Assembly: GCA_016934435.1 (NCBI GenBank)
Contig: JAFGSU010000216.1
Coordinates: forward strand, 1 to 7,378
Reading direction: 5' to 3'
Length of the DNA: 7,378 nucleotides
Origin: Candidatus Zhuqueibacterota bacterium
GTDB lineage: Bacteria > Zhuqueibacterota > Zhuqueibacteria > Residuimicrobiales > Residuimicrobiaceae
The position numbers were made by a program, and so were the translations under genes. The notes below the pieces were generated by a model, which saw nothing but the letters and a program-made list of their open reading frames with translations, did no database searches and was not told the DNA's origin. Shown one piece after another: positions 1 to 5,315 of this stretch (position 1 is its first letter; each line of letters opens with the position of its first letter).

Positions 1-845
1 GCCGCATGTATCCCGCAGGGGGTGGACGTTTTCTCAATGAGGATGATTTAAAGTTGAGGAGACGCGTGGTATTCCTCGGCTCCGAAATCAGTAAAGAACT
101 GTTCGAAGAAGACGCCATCGGCAAAAACGTTTTCATTGATGGATTGCCTTTTAAAGTGGTTGGCATTTTGCCGAAAAAATTGCAAACGGCCATGAACAAC
201 GGACCGGATGACCGTCGCGCCGTCATTCCGATTTCAACCTTTAAGAGTATCTACGGTTGGCGATATATCCACAGCATCATCATCAAACCGGTGAACAATC
301 AGTACGATGAGTTGATCCAGAGCGAAATTTATCGTATCCTGGGCAAAAAATATCGCTTCGATCCCAAAGATAAAAAGGCCGTCTCTGTCTGGGATATGAA
401 CGAAGCCATCGAAATTCAGGATAAAGTGTTTTTGGCGATAAAAATCTTTCTTGCCGTTGTTGGGTCCATGACGCTGATTATTGCCGGAGTAGGGGTGGCC
501 AACATCATGTACGTCGTGGTGAAAGAGCGTACCCGTGAAATCGGCATCAAACGCGCTGTCGGCGCTCGCCGATGGCATATCATGCTGCAGTTTATCTTTG
601 AATCCCTCCTCATCGCCGCCATCGGCGGCCTGATGGGGATTTTCCTGGCCATGGGCATTATAAAATTAGTATGGACGATTCCGGCCGGGGACGGCCCCAT
701 GCAATTTCTCGGCAGACCCTTATTATCCACCAGCGTCATGCTGCTGACGGTGAGCATTCTCTCCATTATCGGCTTGCTGGCCGGTCTGTTCCCCGCCCGC
801 AAAGCCGCTCAAATCGATCCGGTCGAGGCGTTAAGGTATGAATAA
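1..845 (+). CDS. MacB/FtsX-type ABC transporter permease, C-terminal part (5' end outside window)
   Basis: This is the last ~280 residues of an ABC-transporter permease of the MacB/LolC/FtsX class. These inner-membrane proteins couple cytoplasmic ATP hydrolysis to movement of a periplasmic domain, for efflux or lipoprotein handling. The frame is open to the left edge, so the ATG at position 6 is internal and the gene is truncated by the window. Counting from that Met, residues 7-80 are the end of the periplasmic MacB core domain (GRFL, then LGSEISKELF, IGKNVFIDG and FKVVGIL, typical of the family). Three membrane helices follow at about 141-172, 197-222 and 241-263. The cytoplasmic coupling motif KERTREIGIKRAVGA is at 173-187, and the protein ends in PARKAAQIDPVEALRYE, the standard family ending. 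Its stop overlaps the start of the next gene by 8 bases. The substrate cannot be inferred, and the partner ATPase must lie outside the window or elsewhere. Confidence 0.93.
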   Translation, partial: RMYPAGGGRFLNEDDLKLRRRVVFLGSEISKELFEEDAIGKNVFIDGLPFKVVGILPKKLQTAMNNGPDDRRAVIPISTFKSIYGWRYIHSIIIKPVNNQYDELIQSEIYRILGKKYRFDPKDKKAVSVWDMNEAIEIQDKVFLAIKIFLAVVGSMTLIIAGVGVANIMYVVVKERTREIGIKRAVGARRWHIMLQFIFESLLIAAIGGLMGIFLAMGIIKLVWTIPAGDGPMQFLGRPLLSTSVMLLTVSILSIIGLLAGLFPARKAAQIDPVEALRYE

Positions 846-1539
846 AAAATTATTGCTGCTCAGCGGCCCCTCCTGCGTCGGCAAAACACCGATGCTCAAA
901 ACGGTGAAAAAACTGCATCCGGAAATCAGGTTCGCCATGCCTATACTTTATTCCAGCCGTAAACCCAGACCCGTCGAGACGGAAGGCGTGGATTTCTATT
1001 TCCGCTCCGAAGAAATGATCCGTAGTTTTTCTTCCGAACAATACGTCGTCGGCAAAGCACGCACAGTGTGGCAGGCGCTCGATTTGCAGGAATTGCAGGC
1101 GCTGTTTACCCAATACGATCGTCTGGTGCTGGAAATTTATCCGACTCTCGGCAAACTGTTCCTCGAACATCCACGAATACGGAAAATGCGCAAACAATTC
1201 ACTTTACATACTGTTTTCATCAGTCCATTACATGAGGATGAGATTTCAAGTCTCCAGCATACCATGGGATTCCCCTCACCCGACGATGCCGTGGCGGCTG
1301 TGATGCTGCCCAAGTTAGTGGTGCGATCCCAGCAGCAGGGTAAACTGATCACTCTACAGGAAATGGAGGACCTGCGCTTTCGCGCTTCGCGCGCCTTTGC
1401 CGAAATCGAGATGGGGAAAACATATCACACCATCCTCATCAACCATGATGGAGAAGACTCTTACCACTGGCGCTACACCCCGCCCATTGGCGACGCAGGT
1501 AAAACATTGAAAGCTTTTGTAAAAATCCTCAGCAAATAA
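838..1539 (+). CDS. Divergent guanylate-kinase-like P-loop protein
   Basis: A 233-residue protein of the guanylate kinase (GMP + ATP -> GDP + ADP) fold. The Walker A loop GPSCVGKT is at residues 10-17. The segment at 39-55 (SSRKPRPVETEGVDFYF) aligns with the GMP-binding stretch of guanylate kinases (TTR..R.GE.dG.dY.F), retaining Ser40, Arg41, Arg44, Glu47 and Tyr54. LVLEIYP (97-102) and TVFISP (125-130) match the beta strands that follow in the fold. It departs from canonical Gmk: the usual EWAEVHGNYYGT region is replaced by YVVGKARTVWQALDLQEL, and the C-terminal half (about 131-233) is longer and unlike the standard lid and helix. ATG 838 sits inside the end of the permease gene, with GAGG at 825-828 and a 9-base gap, which indicates translational coupling. 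It may be a specialised nucleotide kinase or a non-catalytic GK-like protein. Family is fairly sure; substrate is not known. Confidence 0.82.
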   Translation: MNKKLLLLSGPSCVGKTPMLKTVKKLHPEIRFAMPILYSSRKPRPVETEGVDFYFRSEEMIRSFSSEQYVVGKARTVWQALDLQELQALFTQYDRLVLEIYPTLGKLFLEHPRIRKMRKQFTLHTVFISPLHEDEISSLQHTMGFPSPDDAVAAVMLPKLVVRSQQQGKLITLQEMEDLRFRASRAFAEIEMGKTYHTILINHDGEDSYHWRYTPPIGDAGKTLKAFVKILSK

Positions 1540-1549
1540 ACTATTGTTC

Positions 1550-1578
1550 TTGCACTCCAGGAAAAATTTGGTTAAATT
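1550..1578 (+). promoter_or_regulatory. Candidate sigma70-like promoter for the tmRNA precursor
   Basis: TTGCAC (1550-1555), a 17-base spacer and TAAATT (1573-1578) lie just after the stop codon of the guanylate-kinase-like gene. Initiation near 1585 would give a tmRNA precursor with a ~70-base 5' leader, to be removed by RNase P as is usual for tmRNA. An alternative is TACAAA at 1643-1648, exactly 12 to 7 bases before the mature 5' end, but it has no good -35 partner. Assigned by pattern only. Confidence 0.35.
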
Positions 1579-1654
1579 TAAGGGAACAAAACATCCTGAT
1601 GGATGGTTGGATAAATGGGCGAACAAATAAACTGTTCTTTGATACAAAATATAT

Positions 1655-2019
1655 GGGGACGAATTTGGTTTCGACGGGAATCATGGTGGTAGTGGACGCA
1701 TGTCGAGGACCCCGGTACCCTCGTTAATAAACTGGGAAAAAAAGTAAACGCAGACAATTATGCGTATGCTCTGGCTGCCTAATTAAAGGCAACCACGTCC
1801 ATCGCGGGTTGCGCCTGCTGGGCCGGCGAATGGACGTCAGATACAGCGGGATAGCTGGACGGAATGCTCTAGTCTTGACAGCGAATTTTTACAGAGCTGG
1901 GTCATGCCCGCTTGGTCCGCTGTGCAAAGCATGACCGAGATTTAATCAGAGGACTAAACATGTAGATGCTGCTATGGCCGGATTTTCGGACGTGGGTTCG
2001 ACTCCCACCGTCTCCACCA
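1655..2019 (+). ncRNA. ssrA: Transfer-messenger RNA (tmRNA), one-piece
   Basis: tmRNA rescues ribosomes stalled on broken mRNAs: it is charged with alanine, enters the A site with SmpB, and supplies a short frame encoding a degradation tag. The 5' end GGGGACG (1655-1661) pairs with CGTCTCC (2009-2015) to form a 7-bp acceptor stem with one G-U pair, followed by an encoded ACCA (2016-2019). The 5' block continues with GGTTTCGACGGG, a tmRNA hallmark. The T arm is GTGGGTTCGACTCCCAC (1992-2008). PK1 is visible as CGAGG/CCTCG, with loop CCCGGT pairing to ACTGGG. Further helices are ACGTCCAT (1795-1802) with ATGGACGT (1830-1837), and GGTCATGC (1900-1907) with GCATGACC (1929-1936). GCATGT near the 5' end pairs with ACATGT near the 3' end (P2). 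The 365-nt length is normal for an uninterrupted tmRNA. There is no sign of permutation or of an island inserted in its 3' end. Confidence 0.97.
1750..1782 (+). other. ssrA: tmRNA tag-peptide reading frame (ADNYAYALAA)
   Basis: From GCA at 1750 the frame reads Ala-Asp-Asn-Tyr-Ala-Tyr-Ala-Leu-Ala-Ala and stops at TAA (1780-1782). The ALAA end is the degron recognised by ClpXP-type proteases, and the ADNY start resembles tags of several Gram-negative phyla. GCA is chosen as the resume codon because most tags start with Ala or Gly and the preceding AGTAAAC resembles the usual upstream signal. A start two codons earlier (Val-Asn-) cannot be excluded. Confidence 0.88.
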
Positions 2020-2030
2020 GCATAACAATC

Positions 2031-2082
2031 CTGTCAAGTTTCATGGAAATAACGGACGGTTATTAAATTTTGCACTTGACAG
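2031..2082. terminator. Nested inverted repeat between tmRNA and the convergent gene; possible terminator
   Basis: A perfect 9-bp inverted repeat, CTGTCAAGT (2031-2039) and ACTTGACAG (2074-2082), encloses a second hairpin, AATAAC (2048-2053) and GTTATT (2059-2064), followed by AAATTTT. It begins 11 bases after the tmRNA CCA end and spans the stop codon of the opposite-strand gene, where a shared terminator would be expected. The outer loop is long and no classic GC stem with a T-run is present, so termination is only inferred. Confidence 0.35.
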
Positions 2083-2682
2083 CTCTCCTTCACCGGATGG
2101 CATTTCAAATCGAATGATGCCCACATCCCTGGCATACCAGTAATAAGTACTCCCGGCAAGAAGACGACTGCACGCCTCATCCAGATATTCGTATTGCAAA
2201 TGCATCTTAATGCAATCAGCAAAGGTGCCAATACCGGTTTTTTGCGATCCTGCATCTTCAATTCTACCGGTGACTCTAACCCGGCATCCTGTTCCATCAT
2301 CGCGTTTCTCAAAAACGTGTAAAGAGAATGTTTCTCCAATTTTATCGCTGATAGGCGCAATGGGTATTGCCGGCTCAAAATAAATATTGGGTATCGTCGC
2401 AACATCCGGCTGAAATGATGTCCAATAGATCTGCTTGCCTTTTAGGAGATAGGTCTCTTTACATAGAATCGTTTCGGAGGAATCGTACATGGCAATGGTA
2501 TACTGCTCGCCTTTCTGCAACATTGCTACTTCTGTTACTTCCATAGTATGAATTAGGCCACTATAAAACCAGGTATAGCCCAATTTGAGAGGAAAATAAG
2601 CGGCGGGGGAAAACGATTTTGTACAGGTCAGCCCCCAAAAGCCAATAAATAGCAAAGCGGTCAGTAAAAGTGTACGTTTCAT
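2041..2682 (-). CDS. Exported hypothetical protein, probable lipoprotein
   Basis: A 213-residue protein that I cannot assign to a named family. Residues 1-19 form a signal peptide (MKRT, then a hydrophobic run) ending at Cys20 in GLTC. The -1 Thr and -3 Gly make this a loose lipobox, so lipidation is likely but not certain. The mature start YFPLKLGYTWFYS (29-41) is a pattern often seen at the start of small periplasmic or outer-membrane proteins of FCB-type bacteria. Later landmarks are GTFADCIKM (152-160) and YYWYARDVGIIRFE (180-193), the latter also common in such proteins, pointing to a beta-rich domain. Residues 74, 133, 157 and 171 are Cys. The start is supported by AAAGGAAAGGA a few bases upstream of ATG 2682 and a promoter further up. 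The gene stands alone, convergent with the tmRNA and divergent from the SLC13 transporter gene; no role follows from context. Confidence 0.85.
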   Translation of the reverse strand: MKRTLLLTALLFIGFWGLTCTKSFSPAAYFPLKLGYTWFYSGLIHTMEVTEVAMLQKGEQYTIAMYDSSETILCKETYLLKGKQIYWTSFQPDVATIPNIYFEPAIPIAPISDKIGETFSLHVFEKRDDGTGCRVRVTGRIEDAGSQKTGIGTFADCIKMHLQYEYLDEACSRLLAGSTYYWYARDVGIIRFEMPSGEGELSSAKFNNRPLFP

Positions 2683-2747
2683 TTTATTCCTTTCCTTTAC
2701 CCCTCATACGCCACGCACTGCCTGTTCATACAAAACTCCACACCTTT

Positions 2748-2776
2748 ATTATGCTCATTTTTTCAATTTTTTCCAA
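2748..2776 (-). promoter_or_regulatory. Sigma70-like promoter for the 213-aa exported protein
   Basis: Read on the minus strand: TTGGAA (2776-2771), a spacer of exactly 17 bases rich in A, then CATAAT (2753-2748). Predicted transcription start is near 2741, giving a 5' leader of about 59 bases that ends with the purine-rich ribosome-binding site before ATG 2682. This is a pattern match; if the host uses the Bacteroidota-type -33/-7 sigma factor it would need re-evaluation. Confidence 0.45.
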
Positions 2777-2853
2777 ATAAAAATTGATGTTCCTGCCTGG
2801 AATCACCGGATAGATATTCTTATTGCGCATCCGATAAATCTTTTAATATTCTG

Positions 2854-2882
2854 TTGCATTTTACAGTGAATCCTACTATACT
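2854..2882 (+). promoter_or_regulatory. Sigma70-like promoter for the SLC13 transporter gene
   Basis: TTGCAT (2854-2859), a 17-base spacer and TATACT (2877-2882) match the -35/-10 consensus well. Initiation near 2889 would give a leader of about 147 bases before ATG 3036. It is back to back with the minus-strand promoter at 2748-2776, separated by roughly 78 AT-rich bases in which I see no further site. Confidence 0.5.
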
Positions 2883-2897
2883 ACAGAAATTGTATTG

Positions 2898-2938
2898 ACG
2901 TGACGAGCAAACAGTGCCCGTCCGTCACGTAATTTTTG
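2898..2938 (+). terminator. Leader hairpin followed by T-tract (possible attenuator)
   Basis: ACGTGACG (2898-2905) pairs perfectly with CGTCACGT (2923-2930) across a 17-base loop, followed at once by AATTTTTG. The layout is that of an intrinsic terminator, yet it starts only about 9 bases after the predicted transcription start of the transporter gene. A competing fold pairs GACGAGC (2902-2908) with GCCCGTC (2916-2922), with one mismatch. It could instead be a DNA-level palindromic operator. Confidence 0.45.
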
Positions 2939-3005
2939 CTGCGTCCAATGAGCGCTTTTTCGTCGCAGCCCTCATTTTTGATCATCGCCTTTGCCCGGGA
3001 TCAAG
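2938..3005 (+). promoter_or_regulatory. Overlapping inverted repeats in the SLC13 leader
   Basis: Three 6-bp inverted repeats follow the first hairpin: GCTGCG (2938-2943) with CGCAGC (2964-2969); AATGAG (2947-2952) with CTCATT (2971-2976), running into TTTG; and TTGATC (2978-2983) with GATCAA (2999-3004), followed by GTTTTC. The first two interleave, so they exclude each other or form a pseudoknot. Each stem is short and weak alone; the serial arrangement is what stands out. I recognise no named riboswitch. Confidence 0.3.
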
Positions 3006-3031
3006 TTTTCGGACCGATCCGTGTGAGGTAG
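2948..3031 (+). CDS. Possible 27-codon upstream (leader) reading frame
   Basis: An ATG at 2948 opens a frame of 27 codons beginning MSAFSSQPSF and ending at TAG 3029-3031, four bases before the transporter ATG. It covers the inverted repeats of the leader, and its last codons contain the GAGG (3025-3028) that serves the transporter start, so its translation could affect both. No clear Shine-Dalgarno precedes it, there is no run of one amino acid as in classic attenuator peptides, and a frame this long arises by chance fairly often. Confidence 0.2.
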   Translation: MSAFSSQPSFLIIAFARDQVFGPIRVR

Positions 3032-3035
3032 TATA

Positions 3036-4583
3036 ATGGCAAAAAAACAAATCCCCGATCCCCTTGAAATAAAAACATCGGTGACGCGGACGGAGTATCA
3101 GTTCGATCGATACCGACGAACCATCAGTCTTTTCCTCGGTCCGATGGTGTTCGCATTGATTCTCTTATTACCCATCGCTTCCTTGACTCCGACAGCCCAT
3201 CGATTGGCGGCTGTACTGGCATGGGTTTTGATTTATTGGGTTGGTGAAGCCTTGCCCATACCGGTGACGTCGCTGTTGGCGCCCGTACTGTGCATCATAC
3301 TGGGCATTGCACCGCCCGCAAAAGTTTTTGCCCCTTTTTCAAATCCAATCATTTTTCTTTTCCTGGGCAGTTTTCTCCTTGCCCGCGGCATGATCGAGCA
3401 ACATCTGCATCAGCGCATTGCCCTGAGCATCCTCTCTCTCAAATGGGTCGGCAATAGCCCCGCCCGGCTTTTGATTGCTATTGCCGTAATTCCGGTGCTT
3501 CTTTCCATGTGGATCAGCGACAGCGCAACCACCGCCATGATCTATCCCATCCTGATCGGCATTATCTCCGCTTTCGGAACTCTTATGGAGAATGAAAAGA
3601 AAAACAGGATCTCAGAAAAATTCTATACAGGCCTTTTACTTACCATTTCCTATTCCGCACTCATCGGTGGCGTCGGTACGCCCATCGGCACACCACCCAA
3701 TCTTATCGGAATTGGTATGATTGAAGAATTGCTGCATGTTCGGATACATTTCTTCCAATGGATGACCCTGGCCATTCCGATTGTCCTGGTCATGTGGGTC
3801 ATCATGGTATTCTATATGTTGAAGCGACATCCGGCCGCGGTGAAAGAGTTCCCCGGATTGGTGGGAATCATCAAACAACGTAGAAGCCAATTAGGTAAGT
3901 GGCAGCGAGGTGAAAAAAATGCATTATTCTGTTTCCTGGTAGCGGTTGTGCTCTGGATTTTCCCGGGTATTATTGCATCCATACTGGGGACAGAAAGCCC
4001 CATTTACATATTTTGTGAGCATCATATTCCCGAAGGCGTAGCTTCACTGGTGGCGGCTGTCCTGCTGTTTATCTTACCCGTTAACTGGCGCGACCGACAA
4101 TTCACCCTCACCTGGAAACAAGCCGTTAAAATTGATTGGGGGACGATTCTCCTGTTCGGCGCCGGCCTATCCATGGGCAGTTTGATGTTTTCGACCGGTC
4201 TGGCGGATGTGGTGGGCGAACAACTGATCGCAATTAGTGGCGCAACTTCTCTCTGGGCGATTACAGCTATCGCCATTGTTCTCGCCATCTTTTTTACCGA
4301 AATGACGTCAAATACCGCAACAGCCAACATGCTGGTACCCATTATGATAGCCATTTCACAGAGTGCTGGCGTCAACCCCATCCCGCCGGCCATAGGGGTT
4401 TGCCTGGGAGCGAGCCTGGCATTTATGCTGCCCGTATCCACACCATCCAATGCCATTGTTTATGGCTCCGGTCTGGTACCCATTACCATGATGATACGCG
4501 CAGGAATCGTTCTGGATATTTTAAGTTTTATTATTGTATTTTTCGGATTACGAATCCTCTGTCCTTTGCTGGGCTTTATTTAA
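3036..4583 (+). CDS. DASS/SLC13-family anion:sodium symporter
   Basis: A 515-residue inner-membrane carrier of the divalent anion:Na+ symporter (DASS, SLC13) family, whose members import di- and tricarboxylates or sulfate. After a ~28-residue polar N-terminus it has about a dozen hydrophobic segments arranged as two inverted repeats. Repeat one holds SNPIIFLFLGSF (102-113), the hairpin motif WISDSATTAM (159-168) and GGVGTPIGTPPN (211-222). Repeat two holds TSNTATANM (424-432) and PVSTPSNAIVYGSG (466-479). These are the sodium- and substrate-binding signatures of the VcINDY type. Repeat two has the canonical SNT, but repeat one has SDS (161-163), and the second PPN reads PSN. The start is set by GAGG at 3025-3028, 7 bases before ATG. 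It is apparently a single-gene unit behind a structured leader. Substrate cannot be read from sequence. Confidence 0.93.
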   Translation: MAKKQIPDPLEIKTSVTRTEYQFDRYRRTISLFLGPMVFALILLLPIASLTPTAHRLAAVLAWVLIYWVGEALPIPVTSLLAPVLCIILGIAPPAKVFAPFSNPIIFLFLGSFLLARGMIEQHLHQRIALSILSLKWVGNSPARLLIAIAVIPVLLSMWISDSATTAMIYPILIGIISAFGTLMENEKKNRISEKFYTGLLLTISYSALIGGVGTPIGTPPNLIGIGMIEELLHVRIHFFQWMTLAIPIVLVMWVIMVFYMLKRHPAAVKEFPGLVGIIKQRRSQLGKWQRGEKNALFCFLVAVVLWIFPGIIASILGTESPIYIFCEHHIPEGVASLVAAVLLFILPVNWRDRQFTLTWKQAVKIDWGTILLFGAGLSMGSLMFSTGLADVVGEQLIAISGATSLWAITAIAIVLAIFFTEMTSNTATANMLVPIMIAISQSAGVNPIPPAIGVCLGASLAFMLPVSTPSNAIVYGSGLVPITMMIRAGIVLDILSFIIVFFGLRILCPLLGFI

Positions 4584-4691
4584 TCGAGGCCAAGATTAGA
4601 TTGGATGCGAACAAGATTCGCGCCCATTGGGATTAATCCAGCCCTTCTGCAAGATTCGAATCATTCGATTACCACAATAGCCATCACCCTA
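4584..4691. other. Convergent intergenic region with small palindromes
   Basis: This 108-base gap separates the convergent transporter and T9SS-protein genes. It holds a small hairpin GCGAA (4607-4611)/TTCGC (4617-4621), the perfect palindromes GGATTAATCC (4630-4639) and GATTCGAATC (4653-4662), and a 9-base direct repeat CAAGATTCG (4612-4620 and 4650-4658). None is followed by a T-run, so I do not call an intrinsic terminator. Confidence 0.4.
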
Positions 4692-5210
4692 TCATTTGAC
4701 GAGCATAGCCTTGCGTATGGCTATAAATTGATCGGCCTGCATACGATAAAAATAGACTCCGGTCGGCAAGCGCGCGGCATTGAACACGACTTTATAGGCG
4801 CCGGTCTGATAAGGCCCCTCTATGATGGTTGCAACCTCCCTTCCTTTGATGTCATATATTTTTATCGCAACCTTGCAGGTTCTCGCCACTGCAAATTCGA
4901 TGGTCGTCAATGGATTAAATGGATTGGGATAATTTTGCTGTAACCGATATGTTTCCGGGCGTGTGACCGGCAAAGGATGAACATCCGTTATCAGCCGTCG
5001 CGATTGAAAAAGATATCCGGCATAGAGATAAACGGTTTCATCATGCTGTTTGCCGAGAACAGGCTGTCCGACGACGGCAACGACGCTACGGGCATGATTC
5101 GCCTGCACGCCGGCGCCATTACAGATCACGCTGTTTTGAATGAGATATTGCGCCGGCGTTATCGCCACCGCACATATTACAAAAAGTATTACCGCATTAC
5201 GTGTTTTCAT
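4692..5210 (-). CDS. Small secreted protein with T9SS type A C-terminal sorting domain
   Basis: A 172-residue protein in three parts. Residues 1-20 are a signal peptide (MKTRNAVILFVICAVAITPA). Residues ~25-68 form a short domain (NSVICNGAGVQ ... VVGQPVLG ... YLYAGYLF) of a kind common in FCB-type bacteria, with an N-terminal NG and a central GQP/GQ motif. Residues ~88-172 are a type IX secretion C-terminal domain: LQQNYPNPFNPLTTIEF (90-106), IYDIKGREV (118-126), GVYFYRM (151-157) and a basic end at IRKAMLVK (165-172). The CTD directs passage through the outer membrane and is normally removed or attached to surface lipid. So the mature product would be only about 65 residues, most of it the GQ domain. 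ATG 5208-5210 has AGGGA upstream. It lies 105 bases downstream of the fibre-like gene on the same strand, probably co-transcribed. Its function is not known. Confidence 0.88.
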   Translation of the reverse strand: MKTRNAVILFVICAVAITPAQYLIQNSVICNGAGVQANHARSVVAVVGQPVLGKQHDETVYLYAGYLFQSRRLITDVHPLPVTRPETYRLQQNYPNPFNPLTTIEFAVARTCKVAIKIYDIKGREVATIIEGPYQTGAYKVVFNAARLPTGVYFYRMQADQFIAIRKAMLVK

Positions 5211-5315
5211 TTTTTCCCTACCATTTATTTTTCAACAGCCAATAAAATGTGATGGGTACAAGCACAGTGCCAAATGCCAGCCTGCATCGCTGCAAAGACT
5301 TTATTTGCCTCTTTA

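Larger units (their letters stand above)
2683..3035. other. Divergent intergenic regulatory region
   Basis: This 353-base gap between the exported-protein gene (minus) and the transporter gene (plus) contains no convincing protein gene beyond the doubtful 27-codon frame. It holds one promoter for each side, an AT-rich stretch between them (2777-2853), and the hairpin-rich transporter leader (2889-3035). The last part also has CGGA (3010-3013)/TCCG (3018-3021), a 4-bp hairpin just before the GAGG ribosome-binding site. Confidence 0.6.

Noticed and set aside
6..845. ATG at position 6 as the true start of the permease
   Set aside because: The sequence begins in the middle of the MacB core domain; the family has an N-terminal helix and about 130 more residues upstream.
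1592..1640. Small hairpins CATCC/GGATG and GAACA/TGTTC as a terminator of the permease/GK unit
   Set aside because: Stems are only 5 bp with no proper T-tract, and they lie within the presumed tmRNA precursor leader.
1655..2040. Genomic island attached at the tmRNA 3' end
   Set aside because: No integrase and no second copy of the tmRNA terminal segment in the window; the downstream gene is an ordinary exported protein gene.
2034..2405. A second minus-strand frame of 123 codons inside the exported-protein gene
   Set aside because: It is out of frame with a protein that has a signal peptide, ribosome-binding site and promoter; its own sequence has no recognisable features.
4605..5252. Plus-strand frames of 91-112 codons over the T9SS-protein gene
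   Set aside because: They run opposite a clear signal-peptide/T9SS protein and show no family signatures.
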